From assembly GCF_016650815.1 (NCBI RefSeq), contig NZ_JAEKEZ010000016.1, positions 1-64,000 of the forward strand: DNA of 64,000 nt, read 5' to 3'. This DNA is from Pseudomonas sp. TH31. GTDB lineage: Bacteria > Pseudomonadota > Gammaproteobacteria > Pseudomonadales > Pseudomonadaceae. Shown in pieces: positions 46,830-56,551 of the stretch; the stretch's first letter is position 1; each line of letters opens with the position of its first letter. The notes beneath the pieces are model-generated. The model had not been told where the DNA came from and searched no databases. It saw only the letters and a list, made by a program, of their open reading frames with translations. Both the position numbers and the translations under genes were made by a program.

Positions 46830-47546
46830 ATGCTGAAGTTTCTCGCTCTGTTCATGCTCCTGGCGTCCGCCACGGTCAACGCTCAAACCCCGCTGCACAC
46901 TGATCTGCCGCTCAAGTACCTGGAACAGGCCAACCCTGATTCGCACAACCAGCCGCTGGTGATTTTCCTCCACGGTTATGGCAGTAACGAGCGGGACCTG
47001 TTCGGGATCAAGGATGACCTGCCGGCGCAGTACAACTACCTGTCGGTGCAGGCACCGGTGGCGTTGGATGAGGACAGTTATCAGTGGTTTCGCAAAAAGG
47101 GCGAAGGCGCCTACAACGGTGAGACCGATGATCTGAAGACCAGCGGCCAGGTATTGCTCGATTTCATCGCCCAGGCGGCGACGAAATATCACACCGAGGC
47201 CAACAAGGTGTTTCTGGTGGGGTTCAGCCAGGGCGCGATCATGTCTTACGAGGTGGGTTTGCGTCATCCCGAAGCCGTGGGCGGGATTGCCGCGTTGAGC
47301 GGGCGGATTCTGCCGGTGCTCAAAACAGAGCTGAAGCCGGATGAAAAACGCCAGAAACTGGCGATTTTCATCGGTCACGGCACCGTGGACAAACGCTTGC
47401 CCTACGTCGACGGCACTGACGCCGACAGCCTGTTGCAGCACCTGTCACTCAAGCCGGAGTTCCATGGCTACGAAGGCTTGGGCCACAACATCAGCGCTGT
47501 CGAAATACAGGACTTGAACGCCTGGTTGCTGCGGCTCAACCCCTGA
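46830..47546 (+). CDS. Exported carboxylesterase/phospholipase family alpha/beta hydrolase
   Basis: Protein of 238 residues with a signal peptide cleaved after TVNA. The phospholipase/carboxylesterase-type core has VIFLHGYGSNERD, the nucleophile LVGFSQGA (Ser), Asp in GHGTVDKRLP and His in EGLGHNI. It resembles the EstB/Sobre-type short-chain esterases. GGAAG precedes ATG 46830; an upstream frame would destroy the signal peptide. It probably acts in the periplasm. Confidence 0.87.
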   Translation: MLKFLALFMLLASATVNAQTPLHTDLPLKYLEQANPDSHNQPLVIFLHGYGSNERDLFGIKDDLPAQYNYLSVQAPVALDEDSYQWFRKKGEGAYNGETDDLKTSGQVLLDFIAQAATKYHTEANKVFLVGFSQGAIMSYEVGLRHPEAVGGIAALSGRILPVLKTELKPDEKRQKLAIFIGHGTVDKRLPYVDGTDADSLLQHLSLKPEFHGYEGLGHNISAVEIQDLNAWLLRLNP

Positions 47547-47557
47547 TTCGAGCGGGT

Positions 47558-48121
47558 TTACTTACCGGTGATCTGGTTGACCAGCGTATCGTGGCCAGCC
47601 TTGTCGTTCGGGCGAGAGATGATCTGAATCACCGCCATTCTGTTGCCGGAGCCGGCCATCAGTGTGGAGGTAAGGGTCTTGCCTCCGCCCTGGGTGGAGG
47701 TACTGTCAACCTGGCGTAAACCCAGGCCCGTGCTTTTCTGGGTCAGGCTTTTTTCGCTCAACTTGTTGAAGTCCGGCAGCGCCTTGCGTTGTGCGGCATC
47801 GAATTCGGACGCGGTGTTGTCGAGGAACTCGCCGTCGTTGTCCTTGACGGTGACGCCAGGTGGCAGGTTGTTTTCAGCCGCGATCACCACGGTTTTGGTG
47901 GCCTCGTTGGCGTACATGGTGCCCGTTGCGCCGGTCGCACCGGAGGGCAGCGGGTTGGCAACGAAGCCCTTGGGCAGGGTGAAGGTGAACTTGCCGCCGA
48001 GCATCGATACCTTGGCGGGCGCTGCGTCGTTGGTGGCTTTGGCGGCATAAGCAGTCACGGCCCCCAGGCTGGCAACCGCCGTCAGCAACAGGACAACGGC
48101 TTTTTTACTGAACAATGACAT
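47558..48121 (-). CDS. Exported protein, DcrB/PsbP-like fold suspected
   Basis: Protein of 187 residues. The signal peptide is MSLFSKKAVVLLLTAVASLG ending AYA. A mature domain beginning GGKFTFTLPKGFVANPLPSG follows, with alternating strands and a single long helix region (FDAAQRKALPDFNKLSEKSL). The pattern resembles small periplasmic DcrB/PsbP-type proteins, but I cannot name a function. ATG 48121 is preceded by GGAG. It is convergent with the esterase gene, 11 bp apart. Confidence 0.7.
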   Translation of the reverse strand: MSLFSKKAVVLLLTAVASLGAVTAYAAKATNDAAPAKVSMLGGKFTFTLPKGFVANPLPSGATGATGTMYANEATKTVVIAAENNLPPGVTVKDNDGEFLDNTASEFDAAQRKALPDFNKLSEKSLTQKSTGLGLRQVDSTSTQGGGKTLTSTLMAGSGNRMAVIQIISRPNDKAGHDTLVNQITGK

Positions 48122-48177
48122 CGGAACTCTCCAGGGATGGTCGCGCTTTGGCGCAATCATCCCACGGAATGCATCCC

Positions 48178-48328
48178 CGTAGCAGCTGCCGAGCCCCTGC
48201 GAGGCTGCGTTCGGCGGCGAAGCCGTCGCAAACCCTATGCACACGGTCAACCTGACACACCGCATCGTTTGATTTCGCGACGGCTTCGCCGCCGAACGCA
48301 GCCTCGCCGGGGCTCGGCAGCTGCTACG
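48178..48328. repeat. REP doublet, family C with long arms
   Basis: Arms of about 50 bases (GTAGCAGCTGCCGAGCCCCT... and ...GGGCTCGGCAGCTGCTACG) surround about 45 bases. Confidence 0.85.
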
Positions 48329-48386
48329 GGAAACAGATTGCAGTGGGTTCCTTCATCGAACTCAACTTTGAGCACGCGTTGTTCCT

Positions 48387-49166
48387 TCAGCCCTTGAGCG
48401 CGCTATTCCGCCGGTCCGGCGCCGGTTTTGCCAGCAAGCGGCGGGTCACCCCAAGCATGCCCACAGACACCGCCACGCCCAGTGCAAACGCGCTTAAACC
48501 GAGGCTGGGCAAGGTCAGCGCCAGCACCAGACAGAACGCCGCGAACGAGTACATGCCGGTGGCGGTGGCGCGCAACAACGCAGCAGTGAAGGCGGGGCCA
48601 CGGGTTTGCTGGGAGAACACCGCCATCACACTGCCCAGTACCGGGAACACCGCAAGCAAACCGCTCCAGTGTTCGCCCACGGTACTGGCCAGTAACGTGA
48701 CGGCCAACGTCAGCAAGGCCCCGGCGACCATGCGCAGCAGCAGCTTGTCGGACTTGGGCTTTGTCCCTGAAACAATCGGCTGTACCGCCGGAAACAGGTA
48801 CGGCGCCGCCAGCAGGGCAGTGGCGGCGGCGATGACCGAGAATGTCAGGGACGGCGGGATCAGCGACAGTACGATGGCCGCCGTGGCCCACACCAGCATG
48901 GACATCGCCAGCGCCCACGGCCAACCGGCTCGTTGGGCGACTTGGGCGTACGTCACGCAGAAGGCAATCATCGCGAACATCGCCGAGAGCGCGGCGGTCG
49001 AAGCCTGGGCGGCAAACACTTGACCTTGCTCAATGGCGAGGAAAAACAGAATCGGCCCGACCACCACCGGCAATCCCGACAGCCAACCGGCCACGCTCGG
49101 CCCCCAACGTTTGCCCGCCAGGGAAATCAGCAGCAGAAACCCGGGGATCACCAGCAGTTTGAGCAT
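48387..49166 (-). CDS. Integral membrane protein of unknown function
   Basis: Protein of 259 residues with about eight hydrophobic helices (LLVIPGFLLLISLAG, LPVVVGPILFFLAIEQGQVF, FSVIAAATALLAAPYLF, FCLVLALTLPSLGLSAFALG). Two repeated halves suggest a small transporter-like fold, but no family motif was recognised. The start is ATG 49166 or GTG 49172. It has no operon partner. Confidence 0.7.
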   Translation of the reverse strand: MLKLLVIPGFLLLISLAGKRWGPSVAGWLSGLPVVVGPILFFLAIEQGQVFAAQASTAALSAMFAMIAFCVTYAQVAQRAGWPWALAMSMLVWATAAIVLSLIPPSLTFSVIAAATALLAAPYLFPAVQPIVSGTKPKSDKLLLRMVAGALLTLAVTLLASTVGEHWSGLLAVFPVLGSVMAVFSQQTRGPAFTAALLRATATGMYSFAAFCLVLALTLPSLGLSAFALGVAVSVGMLGVTRRLLAKPAPDRRNSALKG

Positions 49167-49336
49167 CAGCACGCACGCACCTCCGACCTGTGTGAGGCGG
49201 CCACGTTAGCATTGTGTGCGATGGATTGCGCTAGAGGTGGCTGGGTTTTGTATACAAAACCTTACCCTCGAAAATTGTACGGAGCCGCTTTTTGCGTATA
49301 GCTTTTAAAGAGATCTCCAGCGTACGTCGAGCCGCC

Positions 49337-49871
49337 ATGAACAGATCACGATCACGCCTTCGTCACAGTCTCTGGCTGCTCGTGTTGCTCGGCACGCACG
49401 CGCTGGCCAGTTGGCAAGACGCACTGCCCGGTGCGCAGATCGTGGGTGCCGGCGAGTGTCGGGTGTTCGGTTTTGACGTCTACAACGCCCGGCTCTGGAG
49501 TGCGGCGCGGCCCGCTGGCGACGGACCAGCCATTTGCCCTGGAACTGATCTACCAGCGCAACATTTCCCGGGACGACCTGGTAAAGGCCAGCGTCGATGA
49601 AATCAAACGGTTGTCCGGCTCCTCGGTCAGCGCCGAGCAACTGGCCGGCTGGCAGATCCAGATGCAACAGTCGTTCGTCGATGTCCAGGCCGGCACCCGG
49701 ATCACCGGGGTATATTTGCCGGGGCAGGGCGCACGGTTTTTTGTCGGCCAGCAACTGCAGCACGAAGTGAATGACCCGCAATTCGCCCGAGCCTTCTTCG
49801 ATATCTGGCTCGACCCGCGCACCCGTAATCCCGAGTTGCGCCAGCAATTGCTGGGCACCGCCAAACCTTGA
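49337..49871 (+). pseudogene. Chalcone isomerase-like exported protein (single frameshift)
   Basis: Signal peptide MNRSRSRLRHSLWLLVLLGT then a chalcone isomerase-type domain (ASWQDALPGAQIVGAGECRV, NISRDDLVKASVDEIKRL, GVYLPGQGARFFVGQ, FFDIWLDPRTRNPELRQQLL). The two halves are in different frames, joined at about 49500-49510. Unlike the other broken genes, the shift needs one base less (or two more), so it may be a real mutation or an insertion error. Bacterial members lack known isomerase activity. Confidence 0.75.
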
Positions 49872-49886
49872 GGACATTCGATCCTC

Positions 49887-50010
49887 GTAGGAGCTGCCGA
49901 AGGCTCGGGCCGCGTTCGGACGATCTTTTGATCTTCAACTATTTCAATGTCGGCAAAGATCAAGATCAAAAGATCGTCCGAACGCGGCCCGAGCCTTCGG
50001 CAGCTCCTAC
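49887..50010. repeat. REP doublet, family A, long perfect arms
   Basis: The arms (GTAGGAGCTGCCGAAGGCTC... with GGGCCGCGTTCGGACGATC inside) pair over about 50 bases, and GATCAA units occur in the centre. An isolated right-arm copy of the same subtype occurs at 60146-60189. Confidence 0.9.
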
Positions 50011-50083
50011 GCCAGTTGGTGTATAGCCTGGACGTGGTCGAAACGTCTAAGCTGCGCCTTTGCACCTGCCGACGGATGTTTGC

Positions 50084-51405
50084 GTGAACTTCAGTTTTTT
50101 GCCCAAAATCGCCACCGCGCCGTTTTGCCCGCCGGAAGTGGCTGGCAGTGTTGCCGTTGACCCCGGCGCTACGTTCTTCAAGCGCCTGCTGCGCTTTGCC
50201 GGCCCGGGCTTGCTGGTGTCGATCGGCTACATGGACCCGGGCAACTGGGCGACGGCCATCGAGGCCGGTTCGCGGTTTGGCTACAGCTTGTTGTTCGTGG
50301 TGTTGCTGGCGAGCCTGGCGGGGATGGTCGTGCAGTGTTTGTGTTCGCGACTGGGCATCGCCACCGGACGTGACTTGGCGCAATTGTCCCGGAGCGCTAC
50401 AGCACCCGTACCGCCCGCACGCAATGGTTGCTGGCGGAAATCTCGATCATCGCCACGGATCTGGCCGAAGTGCTCGGTTGCGCCCTGGCGTTCCATTTGT
50501 TGCTCGGCTGCTCGCTGACCTTCGGCATCGCGCTGACCGCCTTCGACACGCTGCTGGTGCTGGCCTTGCAGAACCGTGGCTTCCGCCGGCTCGAAGCGAT
50601 CATGCTGGTGCTGGTCGCCACCATCGGCGTGTGTTTCTTCGTCGAGCTCATGCTGATCAAACCCTACTGGCCGGACGTCGCCCGCGGCTTCACGCCGTCA
50701 CTGGCGGCCATCGGCGATGCGGCGCCGCTGTACATCGCCATCGGCATTCTCGGGGCCACGGTGATGCCGCATAACTTGTACTTGCACACCTCGATCGTCC
50801 AAACCCGGATGATCGGCCAGGACCTGGCCAGCAAGCAGGACGCGGTCAAACTGGCGCGCATCGACACCATCGGCTCCCTGGCCCTGGCCTTGCTGGTCAA
50901 CGCGGCGATCCTGATTCTGGCGGCGGCCGCGTTTCACGCCACCGGGCATGGCGATGTGGTGGACATCCAGGACGCCTATCACTTGCTCGATCCGCTGGTG
51001 GGCGGGGCCTTGGCCAGCGTGCTGTTCGGCGTCGCGCTGCTGGCCTCGGGGCAGAGTTCGACCTTCACCGGGACCATCGCCGGGCAGGTGATCATGGAGG
51101 GTTACCTGAACCTGCGGATTCCTTGCTGGCAGCGGCGTCTGATCACCCGTGGGCTGGCGCTGATCCCGGCGTTTATCGGCGTGTGGCTGATGGGCGACAA
51201 CGCGATTGGCAAGCTGTTGGTGCTGAGTCAGGTGGTGCTGAGCCTGCAATTGCCGTTTGCGTTGTACCCGTTGATCAGCATGACCAACGACCACAAGTTG
51301 ATGGGGCCATTTGTGAATCGGCTGCCGACACGGGTGTTGGCGTGGGGGTTATTCGGGGTGATCAGTGCGGCGAATGCGTGGTTGATTTTGCAGTGGGTGG
51401 TTTGA
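50084..51405 (+). pseudogene. mntH: Mn2+/Fe2+ NRAMP transporter MntH (single frameshift)
   Basis: Proton-coupled divalent metal importer of about 440 residues with 11 membrane helices. The metal-binding DPGN is in GYMDPGNWATAIEAG and the MPH in GATVMPHNLYLHTSI. A base missing at about 50390 breaks the frame; repair gives LAQLSRERYSTRTARTQWLL. The start is probably GTG 50084. No MntR box was identified. Confidence 0.88.
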
Positions 51406-51411
51406 CGATCA

Positions 51412-51597
51412 AAAATCAAAAGATCGCAGCCTTCGGCAGCTCCTACATGGGAATGCGTTCTCCTGTAGGAGCTGCCGAAGGCTGCGATCTTTTGACTTTG
51501 ATTTTCGACGGTTTCCCGATCACAGATGATCAAGATCAAGATCAAGATCAAGATCAAGATCAAGATCAAAAGATCGCAGCCTTCGGCAGCTCCTACA
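51412..51597. repeat. REP triplet, family A, enclosing a GATCAA microsatellite
   Basis: Three family A arms lie in a row (51420-51445, 51463-51490, 51571-51597) between mntH and atoB. Between the second and third is a tandem array of seven exact GATCAA hexamers at 51528-51569. Confidence 0.9.
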
Positions 51598-51715
51598 GGG
51601 GAGCGGGTTCACCGTTTCAGTCAGGTGTATGACCCGGTGCGACGGGAGTCGCACCGGGGGTGTCGCCAGACAGCGAGCGGATATTCGTGGGTCCCCGCAC
51701 TGTCTGTTGAACGCT

Positions 51716-52897
51716 TTAAGCCCGTTCGATCGCCAACGCTACGCCTTGACCACCACCGATGCACAGGGTGGCGAGGCCTTTTTTGGCGTCACGCTTGATC
51801 ATTTCATGCAGCAACGTCACCAGCACTCGGCAACCCGACGCGCCGATAGGGTGGCCCAGCGCAATGGCGCCGCCGTTGACGTTGACCTTGTTCAAGTCCC
51901 ACTCCAGGTCCTTGGCCACTGCCAAAGATTGCGCGGCGAAGGCTTCGTTGGCTTCGATCAGGTCCAGTTGGTCGATGGACCAGCCGGCCTTGCTCAGGCA
52001 GCGACGAGTCGCCGAAACCGGGCCGATGCCCATGATCGCCGGGTCGACACCGGCGTTGGCGTACGCGGCGATTTTCGCCAGTACCGGCAGGCCGAGGGCC
52101 TTGGCTTTTTCGGCGCTCATCAGGATCACCGCAGCGGCGCCGTCGTTCAGCGACGAGGCGTTACCGGCGGTCACCGAACCGTCCTTCTTGAAGGCCGGTT
52201 TCAATTTGCCCAGGGACTCGGCAGTGGTGCCGGCCCGTGGCTGTTCGTCGGTGGCGAAGGACAGCGGATCGCCCTTGCGCTGCGGGATCAGGATCGGCGT
52301 GATCTCATCGACAAAACGCCCGGCTTCGATGGCTGCCGTGGCTTTTTGCTGGGAGGCCGCGGCGAAAGCATCCTGTTGCTCACGGGTCAGGCTGTACTTG
52401 TCCGCCAGGTTCTCGGCAGTGATACCCATGTGGTAATCGTTGAACGCATCCCACAGACCGTCGCTGATCATGGTGTCGACGATTTGCGCGTGACCCATGC
52501 GCAGACCGGTGCGGGCGCCGGGCATGACGTAGTTGGACAGGCTCATGTTTTCCTGGCCGCCGGCAATGATCACGTCGGCATCGCCGCAGCGAATCGCCTG
52601 GGTCGCCAGGTGCAGGGCTTTGAGGCCCGAACCGCAGACTTTGTTCAGGGTCATGGCTGGCACGGTAAACGGCAGGCCGGCCTTGATCGCCGACTGGCGT
52701 GCAGGGTTTTGCCCGGCACCGGCGGTGAGCACCTGGCCCATGATCACTTCATCGACTTGCGCCGGGTCCAGCCCGGTTTGCGCCAGCAACTGACGGATCA
52801 CCGCCGCACCCAGATCAACGGCGGACACACCCGCCAGGGCACCCTGGAAACTGCCGATGGCGGTACGGGTGGCGGCAACAATAACGACGTCTTGCAT
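51716..52897 (-). CDS. atoB: Acetyl-CoA C-acetyltransferase (thiolase)
   Basis: Biosynthetic/degradative thiolase II of 393 residues. The nucleophilic Cys is in [11 protein letters not shown], the His in [14 protein letters not shown] and the second Cys in [10 protein letters not shown]. It cleaves acetoacetyl-CoA to two acetyl-CoA in the cytoplasm. ATG 52897 follows GAGGAA. It is the third gene of the atoD-atoA-atoB transcript, directly after atoA. Confidence 0.93.
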   Translation of the reverse strand: MQDVVIVAATRTAIGSFQGALAGVSAVDLGAAVIRQLLAQTGLDPAQVDEVIMGQVLTAGAGQNPARQSAIKAGLPFTVPAMTLNKVCGSGLKALHLATQAIRCGDADVIIAGGQENMSLSNYVMPGARTGLRMGHAQIVDTMISDGLWDAFNDYHMGITAENLADKYSLTREQQDAFAAASQQKATAAIEAGRFVDEITPILIPQRKGDPLSFATDEQPRAGTTAESLGKLKPAFKKDGSVTAGNASSLNDGAAAVILMSAEKAKALGLPVLAKIAAYANAGVDPAIMGIGPVSATRRCLSKAGWSIDQLDLIEANEAFAAQSLAVAKDLEWDLNKVNVNGGAIALGHPIGASGCRVLVTLLHEMIKRDAKKGLATLCIGGGQGVALAIERA

Positions 52898-52908
52898 GGA
52901 AAAATTCC

Positions 52909-53573
52909 TCACTGGGCAGCGAATTGCATTTCAGGAACATGATCCGGCACGATCAGTTTGCCGGCGGTCTTGGCGACAATCTCTTCGACGCTGACACCAG
53001 GTGCACGTTCTTTGAGAATGAACGCGCCGTCCTTGATTTCCAGGAAGGCGAGGTCGGTCAATACGCGCTTGATGCATCCGGCGCCGGTCAGCGGCAGGCT
53101 GCATTTGGACAACAGCTTGGACTCTCCATCCTTGGACGCATGGGTCATGATGACGATGATGTTGTCTGCGCCAGCGACCAGGTCCATCGCGCCGCCCATG
53201 CCCTTGACCATTTTGCCGGGGATCATCCACGAGGCGATGTTGCCTTGCACGTCTACTTCAAAGGCGCCCAGCACGGTCAGGTCGACATGGCCACCGCGGA
53301 TCATCGCGAAGGACTCGGCCGAGGAAAAATCGAAGCGCCGATACGGGCGGTCACGGTTTGTTTGCCGGCGTTGATCATGTCGGCATCGATGGTTTCTTCA
53401 GTAGGAAAAGGCCCCATGCCGAGCAAGCCGTTTTCCGACTGCAGCATGACTTCCATGCCTTCAGGGATGTAGTTGGCGACCAGGGTCGGGATACCGATGC
53501 CCAGGTTCACGTAAAAGCCGTCCTGCATTTCGCGGGCGACGCGTTGAGCCATTTGTTCGCGGGAAAGTGCCAT
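52909..53573 (-). pseudogene. atoA: 3-oxoacid CoA-transferase subunit B (single frameshift)
   Basis: Beta subunit, about 221 residues after repair. The N-terminal part is [20 protein letters not shown] with [17 protein letters not shown]. The catalytic Glu lies in [12 protein letters not shown]. The second part reads [18 protein letters not shown] and NIASWMIPGKMVKGMGGAMD. The A5 run at 53325-53329 (T5 in the gene) needs a sixth base, giving [20 protein letters not shown]. It transfers CoA to acetoacetate together with AtoD. Confidence 0.88.
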
Positions 53574-53609
53574 TGTTGTTATTCCTTCATTCGGGCCGGG
53601 GGCAGGGGA

Positions 53610-54307
53610 TCACTTACGCACGGTGCGCTGTTCGATGCGCTTCTCGAACGTGCCGCAAATGATCCGGTCGACGTAGATGCCAGGGGTGTGGATCTGCGAC
53701 GGTTCCAGCTCGCCGGGTTCGACGATTTCTTCGACTTCGACCACGGTGATCTTGCCGGCGGTGGCGGCCAGCGGGTTGAAGTTCTGGGCGGTGTGGCGAT
53801 AGATCACGTTACCGAAGTGGTCGGCTTTCCAGCCTTTGACGATGGCGAAATCACCGGTGATGGATTCTTCCATCAGGTACTGGCGACCTTGGAATTCGCG
53901 CACTTCCTTGCCTTCGGCGACCGGGGTGCCGACGCCAGTGGCGGTAAAGAAGGCCGGGATGCCGGCGCCGCCCGCGCGCATTTTTTCGGCGAGAGTGCCT
54001 TGGGGGTCAGGTCGACTTCGATTTCGCCGCTGAGCAGTTGCTCTTCGAACAGCTTGTTCTCGCCGACGTAGGAGGCAACGACCTTGCGAATCTGCCGGTC
54101 TACCAGCAGCACGCCGAGGCCGAAACCGTCGACGCCGCAGTTGTTGGAAACCACCGTGAGGTCGCGGGTGCCTTTGCGCTTGATCTCGGCGATGAGGTTT
54201 TCCGGGATGCCGCACAGGCCGAAGCCGCCGGAGATCACGGTCATGCCGTCTTCAAGACCTGCAAGGGCTTCCTCGTAGGAGCTCACGCGCTTGTCGAAAC
54301 CTGCCAT
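53610..54307 (-). pseudogene. atoD: 3-oxoacid CoA-transferase subunit A (single frameshift)
   Basis: Alpha subunit, about 232 residues. It begins [20 protein letters not shown] with [13 protein letters not shown] and [14 protein letters not shown], then continues in another frame with [20 protein letters not shown] and [20 protein letters not shown]. The G5 run at 54002-54006 needs one more base to give [17 protein letters not shown]. First gene of atoDAB, divergent from a LysR regulator. Confidence 0.88.
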
Positions 54308-54431
54308 ATGCACCTCTTTTATTCTTTATGGGCGGCTGGCTAGCCGTAGTGGGAATGAGTGTCTCGCCAGAGTATTCATTTGTTAAGTTGATTTTTAAGG
54401 TTGATTGATAGATAAAACTCACTAATACCCC

Positions 54432-54534
54432 TGTAGGAGCTGCCGAAGGCTGCGATCTTTTGACGTTGATCTTTTGTGATCTTCAAGCCGCCGAAAATCA
54501 AGATCAAAAGATCGCAGCCTGCGGCAGCTCCTAC
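54432..54534. repeat. REP doublet, family A
   Basis: Inverted arms TGTAGGAGCTGCCGAAGGCT and GCCTGCGGCAGCTCCTACG occupy the atoD-lysR divergent promoter region, only 20 bp before the LysR start. Confidence 0.85.
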
Positions 54535-54554
54535 GCAACTGGAGCAAAGCGACG

Positions 54555-55454
54555 ATGACCGTCAAGCAGATCCGCGCCTTCCTGGCCGTGGCCCAGAGCC
54601 TGAGTTTTGCCGTGGCCTGCGAGCGCCTGCACCTGTCGCAATCGGCGTTGAGCCTGACCATCAAGGCCCTTGAAGAAGGCTTGGGCGGGCGCCTGTTCAG
54701 CCGCAATACGCGCAACGTGGCGCTGACGCCCGAGGGCGAGTCCCTGGTGCCGCTGGCCCGTCGGCTGATCGCCGATTGGGACAATGCCGAAGATGAACTG
54801 CGTCAACGCTTCACCCTGCAGCGCGGGCGCGTGACCCTGGCTGCGATGCCATCGTTTGCCGGCAACCTGCTGCCGCCGATCCTCAAGACCTTCCGCGCGC
54901 GTTACCCGAAAGTCAACGTCACGGTGAACGACGTGATCAACGAGCAGGTGCTGGAAATGGTCCGCGACCGGCAAGTGGAGCTAGGCGTGTCGTTTGAGCC
55001 GGCGCACAGCTCGTCGCTGGAGTTCACGCCGTTGTACCTCGACCGGTTTGTGGCGGTGGTGCCCCATGATTCGGCGCTGGCGAAACTCGATGAGATCGAC
55101 TGGCAGACTTTATTGAAGGAGCCGTTCATCACCTTGCAACGACCGTCCACGGTGCGGGTGATGCTCGAAGAGCACTTGCAGGCTCGCGCTATGAAGCTGC
55201 CGGTGGAGTTTGAAAGTCATCAGCTGGCGACGGTGGGACGGATGGTCGCCAGCGGCCTGGGCGTGAGCGCGGTGCCGGCGTTGTGCGTGCGGCAGATGCA
55301 GGAGTTGGGCGCGCACTGCATCACCTTGCGCGACCCGGTGGTGGAGCGGGCGATTGGCGTGCTGACCAAGCCGGGGCATGAACTGTCGGCGGCGGCGCAG
55401 GCGTTGTTTGATGTGCTCAAGGAGGCGAACCTTGGCCAACGGCTCAGGCCCTGA
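54555..55454 (+). CDS. LysR family transcriptional regulator
   Basis: Protein of 299 residues. The winged HTH is at about 1-60 (MTVKQIRAFLAVAQSLSFAV, LHLSQSALSLTIKALEEGLG). The LysR_substrate domain covers about 88-290 (GRVTLAAMPSFAGNLLPPIL, ELGVSFEP, VASGLGVSAVPALCV). Divergent orientation from atoDAB makes it the likely regulator of acetoacetate use. An effector is not evident from sequence. Confidence 0.9.
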   Translation: MTVKQIRAFLAVAQSLSFAVACERLHLSQSALSLTIKALEEGLGGRLFSRNTRNVALTPEGESLVPLARRLIADWDNAEDELRQRFTLQRGRVTLAAMPSFAGNLLPPILKTFRARYPKVNVTVNDVINEQVLEMVRDRQVELGVSFEPAHSSSLEFTPLYLDRFVAVVPHDSALAKLDEIDWQTLLKEPFITLQRPSTVRVMLEEHLQARAMKLPVEFESHQLATVGRMVASGLGVSAVPALCVRQMQELGAHCITLRDPVVERAIGVLTKPGHELSAAAQALFDVLKEANLGQRLRP

Positions 55455-55493
55455 AACCGGGAACTGACGGATGTACACAGCCTTCGGCAGCTC

Positions 55494-56336
55494 CTACAGG
55501 GGCAGGCGGTGTGTCAGTAGGGGAAGCAGTTGTTCGCAAGAACCCTCAATTTTCATCTCCAAAATGTCATCCGCCCGGGTCTTGCCCAGATTGATCGCAA
55601 TCAACGGCTTACCCTGATCCACCACCGCCCGGCACAACCTGAATGCCGAATACGCCATCAACGACGACCCCACCACCAGCAAACCCGCCGCTCGTTCCAC
55701 CGCCGCCATGGCCTTGGCCGCCGTGACTTGCGCAACGTTCTCGCCAAAAAACACCACGTCCGGCTTCATCCGCGCCTCGCCGCAATGCGGACAGTGCGGT
55801 ACCTGAAACCGCGCTTCAAACGCCGGGTCGAGCAGGGTGTCGCCATCCGGCGCCTGTACCGCATCGACCCCGGCCAGGTAGGGGTTTTGCGCTTCCATCA
55901 GCTGTTGAATCGCATCCCGCTCGCTGCGCTGGCCGCAGTCCAGGCACAGCACCCGGTGCAGGCTGCCATGCAGTTCGATGACGTCATGGCTGCCGGCCTG
56001 GTCGTGCAAGGTGTCGACGTTCTGGGTGATCAGCCCGCCGATCTGCCGCGAACTCTGCAAACTGGCCAGCGCCTCGTGGGCCGCGTTCGGGTTGGCCAGA
56101 CGCACCCGCGGCCAACCGAGCATCGCCCGTGCCCAATAGCGGCGCCGGGACTCGGGGGCGGCGAGGAACTCCTGATACATCATCGGTTGCCGGCCGCGGC
56201 GCACGCCCTGGTTGTCGCGGTAGTCCGGAATGCCCGACGGGGTGCTGATGCCGGCACCGGTCAGGACAGCGAACGGCTGGTCGGCCATTAACTGCTGAAG
56301 ACGGTCGAGTTGTTCGCGGATGGGGCTATCGAGCAT
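55494..56336 (-). CDS. NAD-dependent protein deacetylase, Sir2 family
   Basis: Sirtuin of 280 residues. It has the NAD-binding GAGISTPSGIPDYR at residue 24, TQNVDTLHDQAG, the catalytic His in ELHGSLHRVLC, and two Cys pairs for zinc (CLDC and CPHC). It closely follows the class II/IV-like bacterial pattern (GSSLMAYSAFRL). ATG 56336 is preceded by GGAG; the longer frame runs into a REP element. A single family A arm overlaps its 3' end at about 55477-55499. Confidence 0.88.
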   Translation of the reverse strand: MLDSPIREQLDRLQQLMADQPFAVLTGAGISTPSGIPDYRDNQGVRRGRQPMMYQEFLAAPESRRRYWARAMLGWPRVRLANPNAAHEALASLQSSRQIGGLITQNVDTLHDQAGSHDVIELHGSLHRVLCLDCGQRSERDAIQQLMEAQNPYLAGVDAVQAPDGDTLLDPAFEARFQVPHCPHCGEARMKPDVVFFGENVAQVTAAKAMAAVERAAGLLVVGSSLMAYSAFRLCRAVVDQGKPLIAINLGKTRADDILEMKIEGSCEQLLPLLTHRLPL

Positions 56337-56403
56337 GTTCAACACTCCGCAGAGGCCTTGAGTGTTTGCAAGATAGCATTTGCCGTCACGCCGTATCGCG
56401 ACC

Positions 56404-56537
56404 TGTAGCAGCTGCCGAAGGCTGCGTTCGGCTGCGAAGCAGTCGTGAAACCGGAGTTCGCGATCCTTCTGATACACCGCGCAACTTGGATTCACGACTG
56501 CTGCGCAGCCGAACGCAGGCTTCGCCAGCTGCTACAA
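56404..56537. repeat. REP doublet, family C
   Basis: Arms TGTAGCAGCTGCCGAAGGCT and GCCAGCTGCTACA with inner GCGTTCGGCTGCG pairing, upstream of the sirtuin gene. Confidence 0.85.
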
Positions 56538-56551
56538 GGGCTGTGGTTTTC

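Noticed and set aside
51412..51600. CRISPR-like spacing of repeated arms
   Set aside because: The arms alternate in orientation and are REP elements; spacers are not of uniform length and no cas genes occur.
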